From NCBI RefSeq assembly GCF_047495875.1, contig NC_092460.1:8050520-8114519 (forward strand): a DNA stretch of 64,000 nt, given 5' to 3'. The notes beneath the pieces were generated by a model. It had not been told where the DNA came from, searched no databases, and worked only from the letters and a program-made list of their open reading frames with translations. Within the stretch, counting starts at the first letter, position 1. Each line of letters begins with the position of its first letter. Positions 13,622 through 27,452 of the stretch are shown piece by piece. A program made the translations under genes and the position numbers. This DNA is from Pithys albifrons albifrons (Eukaryota; Chordata; Aves; Passeriformes; Thamnophilidae).

Positions 13622-16600
13622 GTAAGTCTTGCTTTGCTTTCTGATCTCTCCTCTCTGCACTGCCCAGTCTCTGCAGATAGCTCTGGCTTCTGCAGGGTGA
13701 GGCCAGAGGGATCTCTGAGAAGCAGAGACTGAGCCTGAGAAGCGTGGCCTTCCATGTACACAGAGTGTCGTCCTGTGGCTAAGAATGGCACATAACCCCT
13801 GACTGAGAACAAGAAGTGTTAATGAGAGGCTTACATCTCATGTAGCCATAGAGAGATAAATTTGTGCCTGTAAATAAGGACCTTGCTAAATAGGGATGGA
13901 GTTAAGCATGTGCTTAGATAAATACGTGTCTGAACTGGTGCCATCAGGTGTAGGTACATTATCGCATCTTCACTGTCAGGATTTTGGTAGTCCTGTGAGA
14001 AAGTAAAACAGCTGGCTGGGATATACTTTGGCAGCTACAGCCAGAGGTGAGAGGAGCTGGTAAAGTCACTCAGTTAAAGCTTTATCTGAGGCCTGTCTGA
14101 CCTGGTCCTCTTTGATCTGGTCCCCAGATTCCCACTTCTGAACCCGTACTTGGTTTTCTTTTGTCTTGCCCAGATCTTGTTAAATGCCTGCTAGTGGTGA
14201 TTGGCCTTTGCTAATTTCAAAGGAGAAAATTATGAACAGCTTATTTCCCTTCCATTTTGTGGGATTAGTTAGCTTGGAACGTTATGGATTTGAGACAGTT
14301 TTTCTCTGGATCACTGCAGAGATTCCACACCTAAATGAAATTCTCAATGCACATCCTCACAGTGAAGAATTGCAAAGGTGGTATGACGCCTCCTCCAAGA
14401 GCAAGGAGCAGGCAAGAAGGGGCTGCTGTTGGGGTATCCATATCCCTTTCCTTCCAAGTGGCCAGTCCTCAGTGGTGTTTTGCCAGGAGCTTCCTAATTT
14501 CATGGAAGGAAAGCCAGAACTGCCTGGCTGCATTACATGGGAGTGCACGAGCACCGCAGGGACTCAGGAGAGAGTAGAACTGAGGGCAGGCTGCCTTCCC
14601 TCCATCACTGTCCTCTCACAGAGGCACAGAAACTGCTGATGCCTTGTGCTCTGAGCTGCACCAGAGCAGCAGGAATCTGCAGTAAGTGGTTTAAAAACAA
14701 TATTCCCAATCAGGGAAAGTGCTGCAGCCTGGCTTACTTTTCAAAACGCTTCAAAATCTCCTTCAGAAAAGGAAGGAAGAGAGCTGTGCTTGGAATGAAA
14801 TTTTCATAAGAACCTACAATTGTCACTATTTTAGGTATTTTTATTGCTTCAGTGGAGAAAGTTGGGCTTTATTTAGGGGAAATTACTACTATCCATACTG
14901 AAAAGCACACTTCTCCTGGGTTAAATGTACTTTTTTAGATTCGTTTGTTTATTCCACTTTTGTTCAAAGAGTCTGTCCTTCCTTACACAAGCCCTCTTAC
15001 TGCCAGACATAAGGCCATTTCTGCAAGAATTGTTTTTAAAATAAGGGCTGCAGGAGTGAGCTATTTAATTGAGTGGGTCTTTTTGTCATAATGAAATGTA
15101 CAATGTCTGGGCATGAAGCCATCAGCCCTCAGGAAAATGCAGCCAACACTGAATGCTGCAGCATGATACGAGTTATGCAAGTCCATCACACTCATCCTCT
15201 CTCAGCACTGGCGTCCTGTAGAGGTGTGAGCCAGGTTTGACGTCTTCTGGATAGCTCCAACACTTGGGCTAATACTTATGGAAATGCCTTAGGAGGGGAG
15301 TAGATTTGGCACTTGTATTCTTAGAGCATCCTGGGATTATTTCATTCCGAAACCAAAGACCAGCCAAGGACAGGCTCTAGGATAACCTTCCCAGAAATCA
15401 GAGGCCATCACAGTGAGCTTGTCCTTATTTTCTCTCTGCATTAGAGGTGCTTCTTGCATCTTGCTTCCGCTTGCAGACACAGCAGCACAGACACAGGAAA
15501 CCAAAGCCCAGTGAAAGCAATTTACTGCACTTAATTCTCCTCTTGACAAGAGAAGGAAAGAGAGAATGAATGTGACATATGTCATGTTGCTTAGTATAAG
15601 ACTTGAAGGCCCTCGGGTACTCTGGTGATGAGGGCAGTGAAACATCTCAGGGAAGTTTTTGGTGCATTTTTGAGCAGTGCTGCCTTAGAGAGAACAGATT
15701 TATGTCCAGGCAAAACAGCCTTCTGGGGTGTTGGTTTAGATGACGACATCACACTCACTGAGGTCACTCACACCATGTTTGTTTGTGTACTTTTTATAAT
15801 AAGCAAACCACTCCTTGATAAAGGAGACAACAGTGAAGGCATGAAGAACTGTTCACTTCCCAGTAACCCAGGATTTGCATGTTTGTCAGGGGATGCTGCC
15901 TGGCCTGGGGATGAGTAGCTTCCATTTGAACAGTAAGATTCACTGTAAGACTTCTCTTTTCTATGACAGCCTCACATCCTGGGGCGGAGAGTGTTTTGGG
16001 GCCAGTCAGTCTTGTAGGACATCTTTTCACCTAACTCATGGAGGTCTTCACCATATTCTCATGTGTCCTTGAAATGCCAGCCCTCAGCTAAAACACCCAA
16101 GTCACAGCACACTGGTGGCAGTGGCTGCTCTTCAGCTCAGTGCCAAGCCAGGGGTGCTAGCCTGGGCTCGACATCCCTGATGCAGAAAGGTGATTCCCCA
16201 GCCAAAGCACTAGTCTAGGTCTGTGAGAAGTTCTCCTTTCATCTTCCCTGGTGCAAAACCAGCTGTTTTTGAGAAAAACATGTTTGAAAGCATCTTGGTG
16301 ACTTTGGAGCTGTTTGCAGATGTTAAGAGAGGCAGGGCAGCAACAGGGTTAGCAGCCAAGTGATCAGATGAGTCGTGTGTGAGGAGTGTGGCTCCTGGGA
16401 CATCAGTAAATAGTGACCTTCTATTTCTTCTCAGGCTTCATGTTGGATTCCTGACATTTTAAGCCCAGTCATTTCATATGAGGATTATCTGCCTCAACGT
16501 GACTACATGTGATGGCACAGTTGTAGAGAAAGCCAGCCCTGAAATAGCAAGGTTCATTTCAGATCAGGTTTGCAGAGTAGTATTAGTAGTGCTTTTAATA

Positions 16601-19600
16601 AGTTGTGTAAGAAAAAGCTTTTGTGTATTATGCCCTAACCCGCAGATGCCACTAAAAAATAGCCCAAACCCCAGTGTGAGCAGGATTTTACTGCTTTTCA
16701 CGCTGCAACTGTATTCTTGCAGATGGTTGAGGGGTTTCTACCCCCCCCTTCCCTGCACTCTGCATATCTCCAAAATGCCCTTCCAGGAGCTGTGGTAATA
16801 GTGCTGCTGTTTGCACAGCTTGAGAACAGGGTTGCCAAGGGGTTTGGGAATAGCACAAAAGATCCAGCCACAACATCCCTGTTCTACAGTCTCTAAAGAG
16901 GCTGCTGGATATATGTAAAGAATGGCCTGTGCTTGTAGCAGTGCCTGTGGGTTGTACCAGTGTTTCAGCATCTTATATCAGTTTTCTCTGATGTGAGCAG
17001 AACAAAAAAAACCAAAGAGACCCAAACAACAGCAAGGTCCTACGTGCCTTGTGAATAAATGCTATTTATTCACCTGGACCTATTTTGGCACACAGGTAAG
17101 TCTTGCTCTCCCTTAACTCACAGTAGTGAAAATTCAGTGTCCCTGCATTGACTTCAGCTGAGCCACTTGGGGTAAAAGCAGTAAACAATTGGTGGGGGAA
17201 GAATCTGGCCAACCTCTGTGCATTTGACCTCACCCAAGAAGGGATGGAGGTGTGGGCTGCTCCTCTGACCCAGGAGTGTCTTCATTTAAAGGTTGTACCT
17301 CTCCCATAGCAGAGCAGCCCCTTCAGCCCTAATGCATGGGTTGTGCAGAAGTTCAAAGAATAAGTGGAGATGAAGCCTGTTGTTTTTGAAGCAGAAAAGA
17401 CCAATCTTCATTGCTTGGGGCTTTTTTTCCAGCTAATTTTCTTCAGCAAGTGCTGTAGGGCAGTGCTGGAAAGGGGACACTCAGTGAGTCTCATCTGACT
17501 CTGTATCTTGTCTCACATTGTTTGTTGTGACCAAGGGCTTGGGCCTTGTGCCCTTTTCAGAAATTCACTCTGATGATGAAGTAATGTCTTTGATAAACCT
17601 CTAAGTCTCTCCCATCTCCCTTCTCTTACCACCGCCCTAGGAGACAAGAGTGCCCTGTTTTATCTCTGTGCTTGTTCTGATCCTGCTCCCTGATTTGTTT
17701 GAAGATGCTGTGACAGCTCAGCTGCTTATCTCTGCTGTGACAGGCTACACCAAATCTCCAAGCTTATCACTCAGCCAGGGGTTTTGTTTCAAATTGGAGT
17801 GCCACATCCATCAGAGCCCACTGCCCGACCGTGAAGAGGGACAGGATGTGCCCAGCATCCTTCCTCAGTGCCATTCAGTCACCCTGTCCTTCTGGGAGAT
17901 GGGCATTGAGCAGCAAAGGGAGAAGCCCTGCAGAGAGGGAGGCTGGCAAGCAGGGGTGTCTTCTCTATCTGCCGAAGGTGAAAATCTGGTCTTTTCATTC
18001 AGGAATCCACAGAGTTTGAAGTGCTGCCCAGTGGCTTTGCACAGAGAGGAGCATGATCAGGGCATTTTGTTGCAGTCAGTGTTTTGCTGCCACAGTTAGT
18101 TGGCACGTGCTGTGCACACTCCCTGTGGTAAAATGGGAAAAGTCCTTCTGAGATGTATAAATTGCAAATAAATATTCTGTAAGCTGTAAAATTAACTCCA
18201 CTAAACTAAGGGGTTTATACTGATGAGAGTGAGAGCAGACTTTAGCCCATAACTCATGTTGTGTATATCCCAGTACAGCCAGTGGTGCCGTGCCTGGTAG
18301 GTCTTTTCCAGACATGGCAAAGCTCAGGCACAAGACCTGAGTGGCTGTGGGTTTTAAGCAGGCATTCATATTTAGGTTTACATGCTTAGCTAAGCCCTGT
18401 GTAAGCAAAATTCATGACGATGGGATAAAAAAAAGCAAAGGGAAATTTTAGGAAATAGCTGGGTTTTTTTCCTTTTTTTCCCCCCCTTCTCCTTCTTCTA
18501 ATTGGCTTCAGCATTAAATATAAGCTGTCTTAATTACGCATACCAATTAGCTTGCCTTTCCAGTCGCATGATTTCATTTCACAGCTGTGCAGATGTTTGC
18601 AGCTTTTTCTCCTTAGGAAACTTCTGGGAGCCTTAGGAACGTGTTAAAGCAGGTGACTGAGCCCTGAGTACAGGTAACATCAGGCACCATTGCTTCTGGG
18701 GTACAGCCCTTGTCCCTGGGGTGAGACTCTGAGCAGAGGGTCAGTCTGCCCCAGGACATCTGTTGGGGAAACGTCTTCCAGGAGAGATTTTCAGATTTTC
18801 ACTGTGAACACAGTGCAGATGCTCTGAGTCCATGATGCTGATCGTAACCATGACAGGGACAGGAACTTCAAGGCAGTTGCTTTTAGCCCCTCTGTCTTCA
18901 GACTGAAAAGTACGAAGTGGTGTCCAAATCCCTGATAGACAATTTCTTCACTTACAGCTATTTAGCATGCCTAGGAGACAGTTTTCCAATGAGTCTGTGC
19001 ATGATTTTGCACCTGGAGGGTTATGCTGTTAGCTCAGTCTGACCTGCTCTTCAAATCCCCTTTTGTGCATGTGACAGTATTTCCATAATGCTCCTGAGAT
19101 TGATGCTGTTACATTCCCATCTCTGAAAATGGAGGCTGTGGACAAGTCATTAAGCACAGCAAAAACTGCACTAAAAAGTTATTATCCAGGTGCAAACGTG
19201 TGATCTATTATGGGAAGTCTTCATGCAAGTGATTTAATACCCTTTTTAATTAGGAATTCAGAACCTCCTCTGATGCTTCCCTGTAGCTGCTCTGCAGGAA
19301 TGGTTCTTACCTGGCTCAGCTGCTGCCCTGGTGACCATGGGGGGACAAAAATTCTGCTTTAGATCAAGCAGCTGAGTTTTTCCCCAGAATAAAGGCAAGG
19401 CCACATAGGATTCCCTTGCACTGAGTGTCACACAGACAGCCACACTGCTGTGGAACAGCATCCCGGACAGCCATGGAATAGTCTGCTGGGACTGTGGATG
19501 GTAATCCCAGGTGGGATCCTGCTCCCAAAAGTCTCATGTGAAGTCCCTTTTCTCATGTACTACAAATGTTATACTAGAAGGTATGTTGCAGAATAATGAA

Positions 19601-20086
19601 GGCTTGTTTCGGTAGACTTACCTCTTGTAGTTGGTTTCTCTGGTATCAAGTCAGTGCAAGCTCTGGCTGTGTTTTCTCTGACCTTTAGAGCACACATAGC
19701 ATTGCTTTCACATGGATTCTCTGGTGCCTAGTAAGGGTTGAGCTCATCCACCTTCTCTTTCGCAGATGAATGTATCTCTTCTCTCGCCAGCTGTCTGATT
19801 TTTGGAGTGTTCCTATGTGTTTGGGAATTATGTATTCCTGTGATAGCACATACATTCAAATTTAAGTATTCCAGAAGGTGTGATGATGCCCAAGGCGATT
19901 TTCATCGACACCCGTCTGCTTCATCACTCCTATTCATGCAACCTTAAGATGGGATAGTAAAGACCAAAAGGACATTGAAATGAGATTGAGATTCAGTGAG
20001 CTGAAATAGTGCTAAATTAAGAGGACTGCCAAGTGCAAGTCCTGGGATACATTTAGTCATCTTGTTTATTACTCATGGTTGGTGTT

Positions 20087-20099
20087 AAAAAAAAAAAAA
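20087..20099. repeat. A13 homopolymer
   Basis: A run of 13 adenines in intron 3. I saw no target-site duplication or body of a retroposon upstream, so it is reported only as a homopolymer. Confidence 0.85.
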
Positions 20100-21700
20100 T
20101 TAAGCCACAGCTTAGTGCAAATCTGCACATCATTTGCCAGGGAAAGGCAGGGGATGAAACATGTGAAAGGGCACAGTTTTTAGTTTATTTATTAAGTGCT
20201 GTATACAAGTAGTGCACATTATCATTTAATGAGGAGTGCTGCTATTGCTCATTGCAAAGCAGCATAGGGAGATAGAGAACATGCTTTAAAAAATTGGTAT
20301 GGTGCCTGTTCCTCTCTGGACAGTGATTTCTCAATATTTTAGGTATCCTTTCTGTGAACTGAAGGTAGAGAGCCCTCTGGGCTTTGTGAGTGTGCTACAT
20401 CTCCCAATGAACTGCAACACTGAGTCTGAAAGTAGTTGAAGGGAGCAACGTCCTGTTTTTGCTACATGGGCAAGGAGGACGAGGCAAGCTCATGGAGAGA
20501 GGAACTTGCAAGAAGGATGGATGGGCATCACATACGTCCACTTTTGTCCCCCCTCACCCAGGAGATGCTAGGATGCCTTTGCTTCTAGCTGTCAGAAGTT
20601 AGGCAAGGCAAACCTCATCCCAAGTGTCTGGCTGTATTTCGGCTTCCTGTCCTGGATTCTGGCTTAGAAAAATATAGGACAGCAAAAATGTAAGTGGTGG
20701 AACAACAACAACAGACAGTCTTACACACCTTGTTCCTCTCTAGCTGATTTTGAAAGAGTACCTGGTGCTATTTTCTGCTCTGTTTACATTTAGGAAATAT
20801 TTCACTACTCTCTTCTACTGAATTTTATAAAGGAGGATCTAGATTCTGTTGTCACAAACCAGTAACCTGTATTTTCAGGCAGAGGATTTCTGTCTCCTTT
20901 GCCATGGTCCCTGCTTGTGAGATACTGAGTTTCTGTAAAGCTGGCAGGGCATGGCCTTACTAAGTCCAAATCACGATCAGGCCTTAACCAGTGGCAATCC
21001 TCTGCAGTTGTGTTTGTGTTTTCTTCCAGGCTGATAAGATTTGATAGAAGTGATTAACCACATCTGAATTAATCATTTTGTGAAATGAGCAGCTCTGTAA
21101 GCTGGTTCAGTGGAGCATCTTTGACCAAAAGAAACTTTGATTAACATGTGGATGTCATTGTAAGACATTGCATTATACAAAAAGTGTTCACAGCCACAGA
21201 TGGGAAATGCACAGAGAGGCATTTTGTGAATTAAACTCTTAACTCCTGCTGTATCCAAAGCAGATACACTGATGGAGCACATACAGTAGGCAGTCCTTGT
21301 AACGCAATTATTCTTTCAGTTCAGATCCCCCAGTAAAACAGTGCTGGGCTTTCATTTCCATTTCCTCCTGCTAAGCTTTTCTCCTCTAATTGTGAAAGTA
21401 TTATAGAAGAGCACAGAGCCTTTGAAAAGCAGTCATCATTTAAATCATGGAAAGTAATCACACTGCTGATTTTCCCTGTTGATACCCCAATGATTTTGGT
21501 GAATGGCATTGCCAGAATTTCTCATCTAAACTAGCCATGGGACTTCTGCAGTAGAGCCCAACTGGGGGTGCAGCAGCCCGGAAGGGGTGTGTGGTCCTGG
21601 GCACAGGAGGTGTGTTGGGCTGGGTACAGGCATGGCACAGGGACATCTCTGGGGCAGGAATGCCACCTCGTGGCCATAAATAGCTATAATGTGAATAAAT

Positions 21701-21727
21701 CCACCTCCCCTCCCTCCTTCCTTCCTC
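21701..21727. repeat. CCT/CTTC-rich pyrimidine stretch
   Basis: An imperfect low-complexity pyrimidine stretch of about 27 nt in intron 3, made of cctccc and ttcc units. No exon follows it. Confidence 0.7.
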
Positions 21728-24700
21728 ATGACACTTCCCCAGTGCATCAGTAGTTCTCAGGAAACAGAAATCAAGCTCTATACTTTCTGAAGAGCAAAAA
21801 TCCTTTTTTTGGTTCCTAAAGCTGTGCTGGCGACCTCAGCAGCTCCTCTTGGCTGCAGTGCCCTGTGCTGGCACTGAAACTGGGTCTGTGGGGACTGTGT
21901 GTGAGCCACAAGCAGACCTTTGCAGGCTTTGCTTTCCTTTAGTCTCTGTCAGCTTTACCCTCTTCCTTCTGCACTTTGCACACTCAGGCACAGATGTGAT
22001 GCTCTCCAAGACACATTTCTCGCTCAGTTGGCACTGTAGTGCTGCTGGAGCCAGTCTGAGGATGTGGGAGTTGCAGCTCCTGAAGGGAGAGGTGGTGCCT
22101 TTTATCAGCTGTCTGGTACTGCTGGCTGCAGGATGTTAAGCAAGATGTTGTCTGTGTGGGTGACATATACCTTGTGCCTCAGAGCCCTGGGAACAAACAA
22201 TGGGCAGTCCATGAAATGCTGGAGGTTGGAACTCATCCTTAGCTGCTGTAGGAGGAGCCCAGTCCTTAGGGACTCTCTGTCTCTGCTCACTTTTTGAGGA
22301 ACACCATAGTGCTTTCTGCAGTGGTGTTTTGGGGTAAATAAACACCCTTTTTGTAAGCAAAATATTTACCAATGTTACTGGTTTTTTAGATAAGGGAATG
22401 TTATATGCTCAGCAGAAATTAGGATATCACAGGAAACAATGGATTCACTCTGACCATCCTTGCGTTATCCCATCAGAGAGGGTGTCAGTCCTCCAAGCAG
22501 AGACATGGTCTCTCTCAGCATTCCAGTGCCAGGGAAGGAGCCAACTCTGCTGGGCAGTGCCAGGGGCATGTTGACTTGTCACTCACCTGCGCAGGAGCAG
22601 CATCAGTGAGAGCAGTTTAAATTGTTACAAAGTCTGTGCAGGAAAGTCTAGGAGAAATCAAATCTGTTTATGCTGTCACTCCCACTTCAGCTCAGCTTGT
22701 TCTGAGGGGATGGGACTGAAAGGCTGTTCTGGCAGCAGAAAGGGAGGAGAAGAAACAAATGTAAACAGAAATAGGCTGCGTTGTCAATCTGTGTCTGGTG
22801 TCTTTGGTTATCCTGTTTTGAAGGTGAGTAAACACATCAAACTTTCACTGTGGGAGGAATCCCGGAGGAGGCTCAGCAGCTCTTGGGAATCAAGATATAT
22901 TATGGATGCAAACCATTCTCAATCCATGTCTACAGGTAGAATGAAAAGGTGACTTTCTTAACACCTGAATTGTATTTCCTAGCCCAGGAAATCTTTGACT
23001 AAGCAGAAACATGGTAGGTTCTCTGCATCTGTATGTATTGTTTGAGATTTTAATTTCTGATCTTCTTTTGTGCACCTGCTGCAGTTACTTACCTCCAACA
23101 CTCCTCTTTAGCAAGGAAAAGACAGGGGCTCTTTTAGGTCAGGCATCATTTCATCTGCTTGCTGCCTCTAAATTGGAATGAGGCAAAGTAAGGCCTAACT
23201 CTACTGATTATTAATTAGATCTCTCCTTATAGCAGAAGCCCAAAGTAGGTGATTTGGGTATATGTACATGATAGTCCAGTCCCCTAAATTTGTGTTTTTC
23301 TATAGTTATGATTGGTCTCTTGTCTCAGCGTCCTCTCTTGAAAGCTGAAGATCAAATCCTTTCCTCAGTGCTGTAGATCCATTTAAGGCTCTCTACAACA
23401 TGTGAAATCCAAACTCAGTCCCATAAAACCCACCAAATGGATTAAATGACTTGGTATTTTGCCAGTGGATGGATGTGGTTGGTGGGTGGAACCAACACCT
23501 CACTTGATTTATGCACAGCATGATGTCCTCACTGAATACTGCAGGGCAAGGCAGCGTGTGCTTCTTGCTTTGTTTGGTGTCTTTACTCAGCACCTCATTT
23601 TGTTTCTGTCTAAATGACCTTTATCTTTCAATAGTGATGCTGTATTGCCCACTGATTGTGTTTCCAGAAGAATTCAGCTGACCTCAGTTGAGGTTTGTAG
23701 TCCTACTGCAGTAAGTTTCAAACTAGTTTGTAGCTGTCCCCAATCCAGCATCCCCAAGCTAGCAGTGATTTATTGCGTTCTCCCACTGAAACACAGTTGT
23801 GTGTGGAGCTGCACCCCACAGTTCTCCAGCTGTGTGACCCAGCCTGTGGGTTTTCTTGGAGAGCCTGAAAAAAGCCTGAATTCTTCTGTGCCTCTGGGAT
23901 TTTTCAAATCCCAAAGACACGAACGAAGAACCTATTATCCATTGCTGTTACTCATGAGACTTGCAAAGAGTACATATTTTCCTGAAGGCTTTGGAATGCC
24001 CTACTTCTGTTTATTATGGCTTTGTGACCCAGCTGGTGCAGGTGTGAGCACCTGCCTCTGCCACGTGTCACGGACATGTCTGTGCTGCCACATCTCTGCC
24101 AGTTCAGTGCTTCACCAGCACTGCTCCAACAAGGAGTGAGCTGTCTGCTCTCCCAGCACCTGCTTGTGAAAGCTCAGCACATGGGCAGCATTGTCTAGTT
24201 CATGGTGTTCCTAGAAGCTCCCCAGTGCTCTTTTCATTTTCAAAAAAAGGATATTTTCATCCCAGCAGGATTACTGCCATCCCTGCATCAGGTTTTGCTG
24301 TTGAGTGAGTAAGTCTGTGTGTGCTCAATTATAATGAACTGCAGCCTCAGAGTATGGGCAGGGAAGGTTCAGAAAAATCACTGATGTCGTGGTTATCAAC
24401 CTCTAGTTCATGTTTTTCAATGGCTGGTAAATGTAAAGTATTACAGAATATAGCAAAAAGCTTTCCTGCATGCTTCTTTACCTGCAGTTAACTGTTAAAC
24501 ATGTTTTAAGACCATTTGTTTTCCTTCTTGCCTGTCTCTAGAAATATGTAAAAAAGAAGCACACCTTAGCGTTACATTAGAGGAGAAGGTGCACTACTCC
24601 ATCAGCTGCATGAGGGTAGGTTAGCTCAGTGCCTGGCATGCTTCTGCTCTAACTCTGTTTTTTCCCAGTGCTCAAGCTTTGGGCATACATGATTTATGGC

Positions 24701-27440
24701 CTAAGATTTAAGGATGCTTCCTGCAAAGGTCTCTTCTGGGAGGAAAGGAGTGTGCTAAAGACATAAAGTCATCATTTGCTAGACAGGATTTCAGGAAGAA
24801 CTAAGTTGAGACTGTATGTAGCATTTCAGCCTCTCAGCGATGAAGTAGGATTGGAACACCACCGTCAGAGCAGCATCCAGCTCCAGCAGGCACCATGGCT
24901 GGGCACTGCAGTAAGCTGAAACCAAGGCTGGATTAAAAGCATCACACTAAACATAAGGTGACTTTGCTGACATGTATTTGCTGAAAAAAAAGGCAGTGTC
25001 TATCAGGCTGATGTCTGTGCCACCCTCGTGATGAGCTTCCCTTTACCAGCTGTCTCAGCTTGGAGACCAAACCACAAATACACCAGGAGGGACACAGATA
25101 TGCTGGTGTGGGTGTCAGGAGGGAAAAGATGAGGAATGTGGATGAAGAAAAGTGCATGACTCTCCTGCTGGTACCAGCAGTACATGAGGGAGGGAGACAG
25201 CCAGACCACCTGGTCTTGTTCTCACAAGATCCCACTCTGGTAGCAGGGAACAGTGAGTGAGGTTGAGCTGACCTTGCAAATATTGTCCCAGACATGGTTA
25301 CATATATATTAAAGGCCTTTCAGCTGGACTTCTGTGCCCCTGTACACAGCCAGCTGGCTGTGCAGGAGGGTCGATGCTGCTGCTGCAGGTTTCAGTCACT
25401 GTGCCCCTGCAGGGATGGAAGCAGCTGCATGTTGCATTCTGCCTTCCCAGGGACATGTTCCTGGCCTGGGAGTATGCAGGCACTGCTGCTGAGTTGTTTA
25501 CACTGGGAAAACTATACCAAGCTGGTAGCTCAATAAACTGGTGCAAATCTGACCAACAGGTAGGAATGTTATTCTGCAAGACTTTTACAAGTGGTGAATT
25601 TGTGGAAACAAGTCAGAAGGGCATCATCTCCAGCAGAGATGATCTGTCCCGGGATACTGCTGGGTGCATTGACCATTAATGCACACCCAGACTGAACCCA
25701 CTGAGGGAAGTGCATGGCTTTCCTTTAGTACCCACTTTTATTTTCATTTTCTGATTTTTTCACTTTTGTTCCATGCAAGCTGGAAACCAAACCCAGTTCA
25801 ATAAACATATCTGTAGAGGGATAAAAGGTGTCCTCTGGCAGTTTGAAGCCCATGAGAACCGGTCACGGATCATGTTCGAATGTCAACCCTGTGGAAAGCA
25901 CATGGCTCTCCAGCTGCTTCCATGTTAGCCTACTGACAGGCTGAGCTGGTTAGCAGGGCTGATTCACGGCCCAGCAATATAACCCAGTTGCACTTGTTTT
26001 TTATTTATAGAAATCACAGGCATTAATGTTCTGGCTACATCAAGTTACAAGAGCGGTGATGGAAGGAGAGTGACTGTTTCAAATTAGTCAGGGGCTAAGC
26101 AGACTTGCTGGAGACCACAGTGTTCAAATTAAAAGATTTGTGGCATTTGCTTGGGTATTAAATATTTATGTTCACTTTTAGGAAGATCCTGGGTGGTAAA
26201 ATTTCCAGTAGAGGAACTTACATGTTAAAGTTGAACAGAAATTACTAAATCAGTGTCTCTCAAAGACAGCTGAGAAAATTATGCTTTAGGCCACATAAGT
26301 GGGATATCATGGAGAAAAGCAGCTGGAGTCAGAAAACCTCTTGCCTGTTTCATGTGGTACATGAGTGCAGTCAGAGCAGGGATCCTTAGCGGGTTTTGCT
26401 CAAACCTTATTCATATCCCAAATACTGTTTTAGTCACACATTGTAACATAGCAGTCCCATGGTGTCTTAATGTTTTTCTCCTTTTAGCTAGGTGGTAATT
26501 TAACTTTATAATTGCTGTGTCTCCATTTTAGTAGCGCTCAGAGGCTGCAGCCTAAGATCAAAATGTAAAGCACTGCCCTTCCATAGGATGAAGACAGTTG
26601 TTTCTGCAGTGATCTTACAGCAGGAAAGAGTAAGAGCTTGGTACAGCATCAACAGGAGTCTGGTTGGTCTTACCATTTTTGGCCATAAGTTCTGAAGGGC
26701 TGAGTAGCATCAACCTGAAGGTTTGCCAGATGAGCAGCATGTCACTTGAGACAGCTGACAGCAGCCTGGTCAGAGCAGCCTGGCACCTGCATTGGCATCA
26801 CTGTCCATTATGTGGCAGGGAGGAAAGTGCTTGTGAGAGCTTCCAAATGCTCCTGAAATCAGACAGGTGAGCCTATCCTTCAAGTGCTCCATATTAGATG
26901 AGCCCATTGAGGTATTGGGAGACAAGAGCTGACCTTTGTTCCCTGTTATCCACTCCTGCCTTCTGGATATGTGTCATTTTATGTTTCATTCAGGAAAAAA
27001 TCTCAGCACTTTAGACTCTTTGATCAGTAACTGTGATGGCATCTCTAGGTGAATATGTAGACACAAAGTCTACAGTGATTATCTCCTTATTTTCCTTGTA
27101 AAAGGTAATACAAGGGCCAGCATTTGTGAGGTTAGTACCTCTTTGCAGTCAAGACTTTAAATTCTTATCTTAAGTTTGATACCTAAGTAGGAACCCTGGA
27201 GACACAAGTAGATGCTACTGATACCGCTGGAACAGCAGAGATGCCATAAATAGGGCAGTAATTCTAGTAGAGTCCCTTTGCACAGCAGCATTTCTTGATC
27301 AGTTCCAGGCTTTGGAATGCACTGAGCAATAAGAAATCCTGGGCTGAGGGTTCAGGTGAGATTCAGATAGTTAATACGGTCCTGACTGAAAAAGTACTGT
27401 CAGGGTTTTTCTGCTTGTGTACTTCTTTTTCTGTGGCATG

Positions 27441-27452
27441 TATATATATATA
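27441..27452. repeat. (TA)6 dinucleotide repeat
   Basis: Six perfect TA units inside intron 3, flanked by tg and ttt. It is a short microsatellite with no evident function. Confidence 0.9.

Noticed and set aside
14184..14639. 151-codon open frame in intron 3
   Set aside because: Chance frame; the translation looks like random sequence and does not continue the CADPS frame.
17650..18099. 149-codon open frame beginning with a hydrophobic, signal-peptide-like stretch
   Set aside because: Only the first 30 residues look like anything; the rest is random, with no promoter, splice or polyadenylation support.
23645..24139. 164-codon open frame on the + strand in intron 3
   Set aside because: No domain pattern or repeats, no suitable splice sites or poly(A) signal, and composition like surrounding intron.
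25860..25900. tRNA-like box B (gttcgaat)
   Set aside because: No matching box A upstream and no cloverleaf arms could be drawn.
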